Assembly: GCF_032362555.1 (NCBI RefSeq)
Contig: NC_083506.1
Span: 5,999,501-6,063,500 of the forward strand
DNA: 64,000 bases
Origin: Amyelois transitella
Taxonomy: Eukaryota; Arthropoda; Insecta; Lepidoptera; Pyralidae
Direction of reading: 5' to 3'
Made by a program: the position numbers and the translations under genes. The notes beneath the pieces are model-generated. The model did not search any database. It had not been told where the DNA came from and saw only the letters and a list, made by a program, of their open reading frames with translations. Positions 34,671-45,765 of this stretch are shown here, one piece after another. Positions within the stretch are counted from its first letter, which is position 1; each line of letters opens with the position of its first letter.

Positions 34671-35699
34671 AACCCTACAAAGTTATTTCACTTCAACCTC
34701 GTTATTTTCTCTTTTCATGCAATATCATGAATTTTAAACTAAATACGATCCTTTCTATATCTTTGTTAAAGAAATATTCAAATTTCTCGTGAATTAATTT
34801 AAAAATTTCAGCTGAAATCTGGACAGATATCGAAGTTGGAACGTCGGAAACTTTCGACACTAGTGATATTAGTGAACTCATTCCAAGATATTCCAATTTT
34901 AAAGTAAAATGCTCAATTTTCTAATAAATGGTAGTAATTTTTTTGGTAATTTTGTATTCTTTTTTGACTGATTAAACTAGATTTTAATATAACAAACTAA
35001 TATTTTAGGATAAAAAACGACAACAACAACAAACGAAACAAATTGTATATAGGCTCTTAAATCCTCCACTCGTGAAGTCGTTTTGTAAGTTATAACTACT
35101 AAAATATTTCAAGAATATTAAATAAGCTCCACAAAATTATATAAATGAAACACGAATTCTCTACACATTCAATACACACAATTTGAATATAGACAAGAGC
35201 TCATTTCTTTTATTCCAAGCGAACGATCACTATTCTGCAATGCGAACTTTTGCATTTGAAAACTAAAGTTTATTTTCATTTCCGAATATCAAAATCACGT
35301 GCAAGACATTGAATACAAGTGGCGTTCGGGACACAAACATAATTTAGTTATCTCACAAGAGACCAGAAAGTTTTGTTCAAACAAATAATAATATAGGTTT
35401 CTATGCCGAGCCGCCCAGGTGGCTCTGCGATCGGTGAGCCCCGGGGGAAATAAAAACTTTGTCGCACGTCGCTTGTCCTAAAGCCTTCTTACAGTCCTCG
35501 CGACACGCTCACAGTTCGCCGTTACGTTGCAAATTAATCATTGTACGAATAGTTAGCTGTTTAAAATTGCTAGTCACGTAACTTTGACAGCACACTATAA
35601 ATTCAGAGAGGAATGGTATCTTTAGTTCATACTATCAGCTAATATTATTATTATATAAGTCAAAAAAAATATGTCATTGAATATGTCATATTTGTCAGC
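34671..35699. other. Gene-free stretch
   Basis: No gene, RNA or repeat was recognised. 35400-35530 is GC-richer (CCGAGCCGCCCAGGTGGCTC) but not interpretable. Confidence 0.5.
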
Positions 35700-35825
35700 G
35701 GTCCCCGAAGCACAGCATTTGAATCTCAATTCCATCATTAGCTGAACCAGACCTTTCAGTCTTTGGGAGACTGCTTGGCTCTATACCCCATTTGGGAAAA
35801 AGACGTGATTAAATGTATGTATAAT
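35700..35825 (-). repeat. SINE family B fragment, minus strand
   Basis: ATTTGAATCTCAATTCCATC, then GACCTTTCAGTCTTTGGGAG and AAGACGTGATTAAATGTATG. Confidence 0.65.
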
Positions 35826-37445
35826 TCTGTCTAATGAGACACCGATACCGCAACTGGAAGATAACGCTAGAATGATAGGTACACGCATACATCACGTCTT
35901 TATCCCTAGGATGATGATTTTGACGTTAAAGTATTCCCGAAGTATATAATAAATTTAGAGACGTCTCTATGCCTACGGCAAATATTGCATTTCAGCATTC
36001 TATATTTTTCTTCGATCCCTTTACTTTGTTTGTTAATTAGTATTTGATCCAATTTTATAATAATGTGAGACGTAAAATGTTGTGAAAGTCTGCAAAAATT
36101 AAAAAAAGTACGACGCTATAGACTCTACTACCCATTGTTATCTTTCTGTTCTTTCTTTTTTTGTTGATGCTACCTACGAACAGTTTATGGCTTTGATTCC
36201 GAACGACACTACGTTTACGATATTGTTACGCATTACTGTAGCGTGAAGAGCGAGCGTAAAACGGAGCGCCTTGGATTGAATTGCTGTATAGATAATATAC
36301 ATGAAAATTTCCAATCATCTCTTGAAATGTATACAGACAGTAAATGTTTCCATAGATTTCTTTGGATTCTGATAAGTTTTCTTCAATCAATGTAAGTACG
36401 CATTTTTTCGTAGAGGATCTACGAAACGGCTACGAGGCTACGACGTGTAGCGCCTCTGCGGCGAAAAAGTATATCGGTATGTTAACATTATTTTATCATT
36501 GATTTTCTTAGAAAGCATTATTTAATTTACTATCTAATGTAATATTATAATTCTCCGAAAACATGCACTAGATTAGGCACACCATATATCTCCGTTATAA
36601 AATATTAATATTTTACACGTCCAACAAATTACCTTTCACACGGCGTGTATTGCAAAATTATTCCAACAAAAGATGTTCGAGTGGTTTATGGTAACTCCGT
36701 TTATTCATCTGACCGTGATGAAGGAGCATCATTTTAATATGATTTCCGTAATTCCACTTTATTGCCTTTAACCTTTACGCATTTTTCCGCGTTTGGTTCA
36801 ATTTGAGTTACTGTTAATAACATACTTACAAAGCGAAATGCAAAGTAACAGAAGTTCGCATTACGTTGTTCACGCACTCGTTACGAAGTCGAATTGAATT
36901 GGTAGCTAGGCGGATGTTTCGAGCAGTGTGCCTGGGAGGCTGATGAATCTAATTTTTGCGTCGAGGCGCAGCGAGGGGTTCTTATGAAAATTATGCCCCA
37001 TTGGAACGTTGCCGGGAAGTTGTGAAGTCGGAATGAACTGTCCCGTCGTGACTCGCACGTTGATGGGAGTTAGCCGCGATTGCTGCCCTTGTTTATATCT
37101 CACACTAACTGGCAGATTTCAAGAAAAGGTGTCACCTAGTACCTACTTCAGAAAAGGTATAGTAATACCTTCTTCATTAGCTTGAGGACATCAGTTCAAA
37201 AAACTTTAAGAAACGGAGATCATGAGCTTGAAGATTACTTTAAGTCTATGTACACACTTACCGTATCTTTGTTCTTTCGGGTTAGATAGAGCCAAAAGTC
37301 GAAAGACACATCTTTCTAGATCACTTGTGCCTATTCCTATGATAAGGTAAGCAGCAACAGCTTAACAATAGATAATAGGTTTACACAAGTCTATAAATAT
37401 TCAAATTAATACAAAAAAATTGGTGACAGATACGGTCAGGTCATC
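35826..37445. other. Gene-free stretch with a foldback
   Basis: 36397-36472 is an imperfect foldback built from TCGTAG/CTACGA words and flanked by TTTTTTCG and CGAAAAAG, possibly a decayed MITE. The minus-strand frame 36906-37103 shows no domain. Confidence 0.4.
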
Positions 37446-37673
37446 CCAAATCTACTTCCGGGATATTTAGCATTGTTGGTGAAGTGGAAAAACTAGGAAC
37501 AAGTAAGATTTGCCTAAAGCACAAACAAAAAAGGATAAACCTAACAATAATCAAACACATCTTAAATGTGTTCCGTTCAAGTTGATACAAAATAGGTTAA
37601 CTGAACGGACATCCAAATTCTGCGTCCGGGATATTTAGTATTGTTACTGAAGTGGAAAAACTAGGAACAGGTG
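37446..37673 (+). repeat. Short direct repeat pair
   Basis: 37446-37503 and 37610-37673 share CCGGGATATTTAG, ATTGTT and GAAGTGGAAAAACTAGGAAC, so a unit of about 60 bp is repeated about 165 bp apart. Confidence 0.7.
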
Positions 37674-38583
37674 GTTTGGTCGTATTATGTGAAGTGAGGC
37701 GTGCGCTGCGATAACGAGACCGAGACTCATGCGGCCGCCCGCACTTGCTGCCCGGGAGCCCTGACAGCCATTGTCGGTGGGCAGTCGTCCGAAGTCTACG
37801 AAAAATATGATTTACCAGTATTAAAAATTTATGTTTTTTCAATCACTTACGGATGGTAGTATATAAACATGCATACTTTAGTGTGTATGTTCAGATTTGA
37901 CATTAGTATGGTTAAACATTATCGTGATGAATTTTAGCGAAAACTTCTAGCAGAGCTAGATTAACAAAGAAAGGAAAAAACGAGCTTATGCTTTTAAAAG
38001 CAATAAGGAGACACTAGTGCATAACGTATGTATGTAAGTGAAGTTTTAACTTTTAAAGTTTTATTATGGTCAAGCAAAACATTACTTTTAAAAACCAGTT
38101 ACATTAGTATTTACAACGCTCTGTTTTACAAATTTCTCTGAAAATATCGTTCAAAATATAAAAAGAATGGACGAGTCAAGCTATGCAACGCGCCAACTGC
38201 AGAAAAGCGCAGACAGTAGTAACCGAATCGACCGCGCGCTAACGTGGGAAGAGTACATTTATTATGTCGAGTCACGCTGCTCATTTGGGTATTAGAGATA
38301 AAATTAAAATTTACGCTTTGCCCAAAGCAATTTGTAACCGCCCGGTTTACTTGGCGCGGAAAATAGGCTTTGGTTTATCCGCGTTTTACATTCATTTTCA
38401 TAAGTGGCTTACATTCGACGAACGACTATTGTCAATTGCCCGGGATCCTACAACAGATTATTATACGTATTCTTGCCATTTTAATGAAATCTGTATACGG
38501 ATAATGAAAAAAAAACGTTAATTCTCTTCTGCTTTCAATCTTGGCTCTAAACCATAAGTTTCTGCGTTTGATTCTCAGTTAGG
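37674..38583. other. Gene-free stretch
   Basis: 37690-37770 is GC-rich. The plus-strand frame 38264-38521 and the minus-strand frame 37597-37842 have no domain, and I see no splice logic around them. Confidence 0.45.
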
Positions 38584-38700
38584 CACCTTAATTTTTCTCT
38601 CTCTCTCTTATCGTTGAGTGTTCCCAGTTGCACCCATTGCCACTATGCTTCTTTACCTGGATTCCGCTGTTTATCACGTACATGGTTAGTTATATCATTG
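38584..38700 (-). repeat. CT-microsatellite-linked repeat (family F), minus strand
   Basis: A CT run followed by GTTCCCAGTTGCACCC. Related copies occur at 40408-40450 and 40551-40593 (opposite strand) and at 47040-47095. Confidence 0.5.
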
Positions 38701-38819
38701 ATTAATTAAAAGAATAAAACTGCAAGTGAAACAAGAAACGTAAGACAATTTGTCAATGAGAATTCATTGTTGTTTGGTTTAGTGTAACCCGCTACTGAGG
38801 CTGATAAATGTCCTTTCAG

Positions 38820-38909
38820 AGCGCGCCGTCAGTCAAATCGCGGTTGCCTGCCCACAAGATATATTGTGGACCTTCGCCCCGTCCTCATAGAACCCAACCT
38901 TTGCTTTAA
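38820..38909 (+). CDS. Candidate terminal exon, 29 codons, unknown
   Basis: A strong acceptor (GTCCTTTCAG) ends at 38819. The following frame, SAPSVKSRLPAHKIYCGPSP and on to a TAA, uses GC-rich codons unlike its surroundings. It is short, no family is recognised, and no upstream partner exon is established. Chance remains possible. Confidence 0.2.
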   Translation, partial: SAPSVKSRLPAHKIYCGPSPRPHRTQPLL

Positions 38910-40407
38910 AATTCACCGTTTTAATCACTATTGCTCCAAACTCTAAGAATTCTCAAATAATATCTCCGTAACCGTTACCTGACTAATATACATATATCTA
39001 GTTTTTATTAATTACGAGTCAGACAAAGCCAAATATCTCGAAAATGCTCGAAAGTCACATTCAGATAGTAACAAGTTACGAAACCGTCGCCAAAAATCAG
39101 AAACCAAAGTTTAAAAATCTTTCACTTGATTCAATTGTTCAATCTGTGCGGGAAAAGTAGCAAAATAATAAAGTAAGAATAAACAGTTCCTTTATTCACA
39201 AATGATAGCTCCTTTAGTATTGTAAGTTTTTAGAGCAAACAGTTGAGATGCAAATGGGAAAAGACTATGATGAGAGTCATAGGAGAATTCAAAGCTAAAC
39301 CTCTATATAGTTATTTTTTAAAACAGCCCACTAACATACTTATACAAAAAAGCACGTGTATGTTGTCGATATCAAACCACAAACTCTACCCATTAGCCGA
39401 TTAATTAGACTTGGCAGAATCAACAAAAACACATAGGCTTCTATCGCGAATTCGATAACTACGCCTCAGGGTGAAATATACATATATTACACACCAACCC
39501 TCAATACAGATTTAATTATTTCGTTTGCAGTATAAAACTATTTGGTTAGTTTGACGTGGGTTACATTTAATTTGGAAATGCTAACAGTTTTGGAAACGTT
39601 TTCGACTTAGGACAACCGCAGCAAGCATCGGCCGAACAAGAACAAACAAAGTAATTAAACACATCAAACGGGGCGAAATTGAAGCCACGATTCAAAGCTG
39701 AGCAGTCACTGCGAGCTGATGGAGGAACAGGAGTGGTCATGCTGCCACAGATATTAGAATGTCTAGATGTCCCATTCTATTATAACACAAGACTTACGTG
39801 GACACCTAGAAATCTGACTAAAAGGTGTAGGTTTCTAGAATAGAAGCTGTGCTCTAGGACATTCTGATTTCATTCGAGTAGTATATAAGGGTAACAGTGA
39901 TTGAGAACAAATAAATACTCAAAGTGGCTGAAATGGCTTAAGCAGAACCTGTTTCTGAAGAGTAAAAATACATTGCCGCCATCGATAATTACGGAATCAA
40001 TATTAAAAACACGCATAGCACAAAGAGCGATACATTTTAATTATTAGGTTAAGAAAGTAACTTGTAATAGTTTTAAAATTCGTAAATGCGTGAGAAAAAT
40101 AATAAGTTCTTTAATATTGTTTTTCAGATTTTCCAATTGATTAAGACACTTCCGTATAAACGATATCCACGGTTTTACGGCTTTGTAGAGCTGAACCTTG
40201 GCTGACTCGCTTCACAGGCGACTCCGCAAACATTATTATAATCTAATTTAATTACATCTGCTTTAAAACCATATTCACTTATAAGACTTTATTTTAACCC
40301 TAGAGTAATAGTAGTGTGAATGTCATATTTTTTTTTTATTTGTGAAGCATTTTTACAGGTAGAATAATTAATTAATAGGCGGACCTCAGCCTTGAAGTAC
40401 TAAAGTG
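38910..40407. other. Gene-free stretch
   Basis: 39758-39876 contains several diverged, partly complementary TCTAGA/TCTAGG words that may be an old foldback element. Nothing else was recognised. Confidence 0.4.
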
Positions 40408-40593
40408 AAGGGTGCAACTAGAAATGCATAAAGATGAGAGAGAGAATCGCAAAGAATATCCACTAAGTGTAAAGAAATCTCTTCGTATACTTATTATCCA
40501 TAGCAAAGAAGACATTGTTCCGGAGTCAGGCCCCGGGTCATTGTGGCGTAGGGTACAACTGGAAACACGCAAAGATATGAGAGAGAGAGAGAC
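40408..40593 (+). repeat. Family F pair with GA runs
   Basis: GGGTGCAACTAGAAATGC, then GAGAGAGAG (40408-40450) and GGGTACAACTGGAAACACGC, then GAGAGAGAGAGA (40551-40593) are two related units 143 bp apart. Confidence 0.6.
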
Positions 40594-43287
40594 TTATTAA
40601 CATTTCTTTTAACTAAGGAAATGTAGTTAATACAACAATTAGACCTCTATACTAAATCTCATTAAATGTACCTAAGTATGTATGTAGTCACGAACAACAA
40701 AAGACAATTAGCATAATTCGATGACGCGGCCGTTCAATCTGTATCCATTTGCAAAATTATATAATGTACAGAAGCTCTACTTTTGAAATATTAGTAATTT
40801 ATTTGACGTCAACCAATGTTATTAAACCATACGTTTTGACAATTATTAAGCGATATGAAGTATCCTATAATAATGAATAAAAATTTTGAATTTGAATTAA
40901 TTCAGTTATATCAATTACAATGTATTTTACAACGCCACAAGAAATTGCACGAGATGACAGTTTCATTTAACTAAATCATTTCCAAGAAACAATGGTTATA
41001 AGAATCTACCTACAAACAAAAAATCCTTGTTCGTATGGTTTTGTCTTTCTTTTATTAAAGGTATTTATTTATTAATCTGAAATTATTATTAAAGGAAAAA
41101 TCTTAAAAGACGCGACTCGTTTGATAAATTTCATGTTTTGTAGTCTCGACATTTTGTTTTCCGAATTATGCAATGCTCGATTTACTGATAATCATCATTA
41201 AACCAGAGCAAATAAGAACATGGTGGTGAAAATGCTGTTTTGAACACCACCATATTTTTGTACAAACTGATCTTCATGTATTAATTAGTTCAAAGCTGTT
41301 GCGTTATTTAATTAAACAAAGATACGTAAGTGGACTGTCATCTTGCCTTCAAAGTTCGGAAATAGAGAAGTTGTGTATCGTCCTTTGACAAAGCAACAAT
41401 CTGTGGTCAGTTAGGTCGTTAAGATGTAATTTTACCACATTTTACTAGCTTTAACTGGCTTTTTTCTACATACATATATTTGTCTCTTTATCTTTTTAAA
41501 AATAATATTTTTTTGTTAATTGCCACAAGATTCAAACTGGATAGCTTAAAGTGAAACAGTAAATGATATTTACCCATCGCTTTAAAGAAGTATCGAAAGA
41601 TTATACGCCCAAAAACCATTTTCCTCACTTATACGACTTGCGCGGGAATATAAGCAGATAGTAAATAGCTACTATATTTTTGTTTCTGCTACTCGACCAA
41701 ACCGCATTACGAATGCGTGGTGCATTTGATGTGCATATCTGCCTAATTTGCTTTTTCCGTATTCCATTGGAAGTGGTCCTTTGATCCTAATCCACACGGC
41801 TTTCATTGCTTAATGATACAAATTAAATTCAACATCACGCATTTACATTAAAACCTTAGGCTGTAAAGGAAAAGGGCCTCAATTGCACAATAATTGGCGT
41901 CTGTCTCGACAGCCCTCGCCATATCCCGGTCGGACCTCTGTCTAACCGCTGCCTAAACGCGAATGTCTATAAAACGGTTATAAACGGTTCAATTTTAATT
42001 CTCTTCCGCTTAACTCGAAGTAAATTCTATGCAGACTCGTAGGGGTAATTGTGTTGCCATTATTTTTTAAGTTATCTTCTTTTATATATTTCTTCTTTTA
42101 TTAAAAAAACTATGTTTAGGTACTTGGAGTAAGTTTTGCAGCATAAGTTTTATTTTCGTTTCCCAAATAACCTTGTCTTATGAAGAAACATCGATATAAA
42201 AATATTTATTGACACAACAATAGTTATTAACACGCCTTGAGAATGGCACCAGTTATTTTACATAGTTTTTTAGGGGTATACGATAATTAGTAAAGTATTA
42301 TTTTTATACCCAGATATCACACAAAAAATACTTTAAATGCTTTGTCTGGACATTAAGACTAGACAAACAAACACAATTTCCTATTTTTCATTTTACATAT
42401 CAATCAATATGTTATGAAAGAAAAAGGACGTACACTATGACCAAACAAAAAAAACACAGAAAAAGATATGAATGGAGTACATACACTCCATACATCTATA
42501 CAGACATACATTTATATATATAAGCTAAGCGCTCATACATATAAGAAGATGAAGATGGATATGAATTGTTCTCATCTGTCATTCAAATAAATCCTCATAC
42601 AGCAGAAAACATTACCTCTCTTTTTAGGAGTTGGGTAAAATCTCTCGCTAAGGGGTAATTACAAATAATGAGCGGCGGGACGAGGCAGTGGGTATATTTT
42701 ATCGGATTATGTGAACGCTATCAGACCGGGCACACCTCGGCTTGTCGATGGCTAATTAACTCGCCACAAACACACCAGATGAGATTGGAAGCCTCGATTA
42801 CATTTATCAGGCTTGTATCAGGCGACTCAAATTTTCTTTAGCGTTTACCTTTTTGCAAGTTCTACTAAGTATTTTGTTTACGCATTAGTGTTATTTCTAA
42901 ATCAGATAAAACTTGGGCGTTACTCGGCTAACATAAGTATATTTTTCAATTTCTTATAATGTATAAGTATTAAATCAATTGACACTTCGCATCCTGGTGT
43001 CAACGTCTAAAATTTAAATTTACGACCATTAAAAGGTGACTGGATCAACATTTAAACGCTTTTTCTTTTAGATATTAACCATAAGAATTTAAACAGGGTA
43101 AAATTCTTCCTTAAGGCGCTAAGCGCAATATATATTATAGCAACTTAGCAAAAAGAAATCAAAATACGTTGACTTTAAGCAGTTTATTTTACAGAATAAA
43201 ACGGGAATTGTTTGTTTATTTCATTTCGGTTTTTAAGTAAGATCTAAACATTTACTTAGGTTTGCATTCTTAGAATGATAATCTTAA
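40594..43287. other. Gene-free stretch
   Basis: No gene, RNA or clear repeat. A 9-bp inverted pair occurs at about 41219-41253 (ATGGTGGTG with CACCACCAT). Confidence 0.5.
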
Positions 43288-43380
43288 AGCTGAACGTGGC
43301 CATTCAGTCTTTTCAAGACTGTTGGCTCTGTCTACCCCGCAAGGGATATAGACGTGACCATATGTATGTATGTATGTACT
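43288..43380 (-). repeat. SINE family B end fragment, minus strand
   Basis: GAACGTGGCCATTCAGTCTT, then CTGTTGGCTCTGTCTACCCC and GCAAGGGATATAGACGTGAC, ending in TATG repeats. Confidence 0.75.
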
Positions 43381-43730
43381 ATTCGATGTTAATTGATTTG
43401 AATGATGTACCAAGGGAACTGTTTAAAAATACATACGTATCAATTTTTTATCCTTTTTGGGGTGCTGTCATTAACAAGACTCAAAGGCTACATTTAGCTG
43501 TAAGGCAGGGAGATTCAGAGAGTTGATAGCTCCTCACTCCAAGAATTCCAAGTATTACTTCATAAATATTGAATTAATTTTAAACAAATTTTTTACTAGA
43601 CAATACAATGAAATTTTGCCACGGTTTAAATTTAAGTTATGATCTATGTAGGTATTTTCCGCATCTTCTTCTACACTTGCACTTTGGAAGCGGTAGGAAT
43701 TTTCATTTTAAGTAATGTTTTATATCAATG

Positions 43731-43980
43731 ACGGCCTCTGTGGCGCAGCGGTAGTACACTTGTCTGTGACACCGGAGGTCCCGGGTTCGAATCCAGGTCA
43801 GGGCATGATGAGAAAAGAACTTTTTCTGATTGGCCTGGGTCTTGTATGTTTATCTATAAAAGTATTTATAATAAAATATATCTAGTATCATTGAGTTAGT
43901 ATCTCGTAACACAAGTCTCGAACTTACTTCGAGGTCAAATCTGTGTAATTTGTCCCGAATATATTTATTTATTTAATAAG
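43731..43980 (+). repeat. tRNA-derived SINE (family C), plus strand
   Basis: The A box TGGCGCAGCGG (43741-43751) and B box GGTTCGAATCC (43784-43794) form a Pol III promoter in a tRNA-like head. The body includes AGAACTTTTTCTGATTGGCC and ends at GTCCCGAATATATTTATTT. It is not a functional tRNA, because the acceptor arms do not close. It is the sister copy of 26035-26281. Confidence 0.87.
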
Positions 43981-44027
43981 ATACCTAGAATACAATATTG
44001 AAAAGAGATTTAAAAAAATAAGTTAGT

Positions 44028-44135
44028 AAAAAATCCGCATCTTTCTCTGAGGGTTAGGCGGTCACTACGTCTTGCCACTAGCCACGATTCCTGTATAAAT
44101 ACTTCTTTCGCCGCATCTACATTGAGACCTTTTTA
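44028..44135 (-). repeat. Family A fragment, diverged, minus strand
   Basis: CCGCATCTTTCTCTGAGGGT, then CACTAGCCACGATTCCTG and CGCCGCATCTACATT match the LINE 3' end in reverse. Confidence 0.55.
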
Positions 44136-45268
44136 AATTTAATTAGTAATTTTGAATATGTCGAGTCTATGTGTCCATAGATGAGTCTGCGGGCACGCAG
44201 CGTCCGGACCGCGGACACGAAACGTTCCTAACAAATGTCCGACATTAATATCCCCCGTAATTAATTGTTTGCATGTCCAAGGAAGAAACGTCCCGCCCCG
44301 GAAAATTTCCACTGTAATTTAAATTAACGAAGTGGTTAAGTACGTTACACGTTTGACACGAAACAAAAATTTGTGTTATATTCTGTGGCAGTGGTCAGGG
44401 TATTTACTGTTCTTAATAAGTAACAAATTGTTAAAAAAATAAGGTATGAGAAGTATTCAAGTAATGATGAATTAACTTTAGTTAAGATTATTGAGTTGAA
44501 CGCGATTTTCTGTCTTTTCGAGACTGTGTGTGGAAAATCAAGCATTATGGTGCGACATGACCAAAGTTAATTTATTGGATTTTTTTATCAACAAAACAAA
44601 CAATTAGACATTTTTTTTTTATTATTCAGTAAAGTTGTTTATTTTTATAAACTGTATGAAAAATCCTGCCAAGCTTACATGTTTGCATACCTACACAAAA
44701 CAATTAGCATACAAAAATATTCAAACATTATATTTAAAGTTTAATAATATTCTACATATTACAATACTTGTAACATCCATAAAGCTTAAAGGAAAAATAA
44801 ATAATTTTTAAAATTGACTAAACCTTAAACATATATGTAAGGGGAAAAGATCGGATAAGATGCTACGTCGGTATTTAAACAAAGGGTCGAGTTTGTAAAA
44901 CACGACGAAGGTAATTTTGTCCACTCAATGCGGATGTTCGCCCTATAGCCGATGGGGAAGTGCCCTCGAGCGAGATGGATCGTAAAATATACGACACTTC
45001 AATATATATGGGAAAATCAGCCCGTTTACTGCCCACTTAGAAAAAATGTTGGCTTAATTCAGCACGTCGTTTTCCCTTCGCTACCCCATAAATATAAGCG
45101 AACGATTCATGATCGCATGAATGTGATGGTTTAGTACGTACGGGAGGTGCAATTAGCTTTTACCTGTTCTTTACAGAAAAAAATCTTATCAGCACATTTA
45201 GATCTATTTAAGTTTTTTACTTAGATTTTATGTAACGTTAGCATTAACTGAGAATAGACCATATTTTT
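44136..45268. other. Gene-free stretch
   Basis: Short frames such as 44952-45134 carry no recognised domain. Nothing else was seen. Confidence 0.45.
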
Positions 45269-45618
45269 TTATTTCATGTAAACAAAATCTAAACTTATAT
45301 AAGGGTCGATTTTGTTGAACAAAATGAAAATTTCGATCTTGTATTTCATTCCTCTTTTTGAAAATATAATTTTCATTCCATATATAAAAGATGAATAAAG
45401 AGTAGTACAATCCTCTACACCTACAAGCGCAGTTTCTTTTAACAATGTGACACTATATTTGGCACACTCCATCGATTTCCTATCCAGTATTCTGGACAAT
45501 GCTCCGAGTGTGATCCAGGCCACAAAAGGTACATCGTGTTCAGGGAAAAGTGACGTCCTTTCAAAGCGATAAAAACACGTTCCTACATAACCACTTTTGA
45601 CTGGAATTATTTTATCTT
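45269..45618 (-). CDS. Unrecognised open frame, about 115 codons
   Basis: One minus-strand frame stays open from about 45618 to a stop at 45269. It runs IPVKSGYVGTCFYRFERTSL, then FPEHDVPFVAWITLGALSR, DRKSMECAKYSVTLLKETAL and VGVEDCTTLYSSF. The first 75 codons look protein-like. The last 40 are AT-rich and may be read-through into an intron or flank. A possible acceptor (ATTCCAG) lies at its upstream edge and a weak donor (GTAG|GTGTAG) near 45420. There is no clear start codon in the protein-like part, so it would be an exon, a pseudogene or a transposon fragment. I do not recognise a family. Confidence 0.3.
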
Positions 45619-45668
45619 ATTACTTTGATTGTTTTATTCATAGAATTATAATATATTAATAATATAAT

Positions 45669-45765
45669 ATTTGTAGTCTTTGGCTTACCAAAGACCACAA
45701 ATGTCAAAATTGAACAAATAGTCTTTTAGTGCTTTTTAATACTTATATAAAAAACGCTAAAAGAC
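45669..45765. repeat. Pair of adjacent near-perfect hairpins
   Basis: Hairpin 1: arms 45669-45683 and 45688-45702 (14 of 15 paired, 4-nt loop). Hairpin 2: arms 45721-45737 and 45749-45765 (15 of 17 paired, 11-nt loop). The layout matches the pairs at 24539 and 57022. Confidence 0.8.

Noticed and set aside
43731..43810. tRNA gene suggested by clear A and B boxes
   Set aside because: The sequence continues into a SINE body shared with 26035-26281 and the acceptor stem does not close, so it is a tRNA-derived SINE head.
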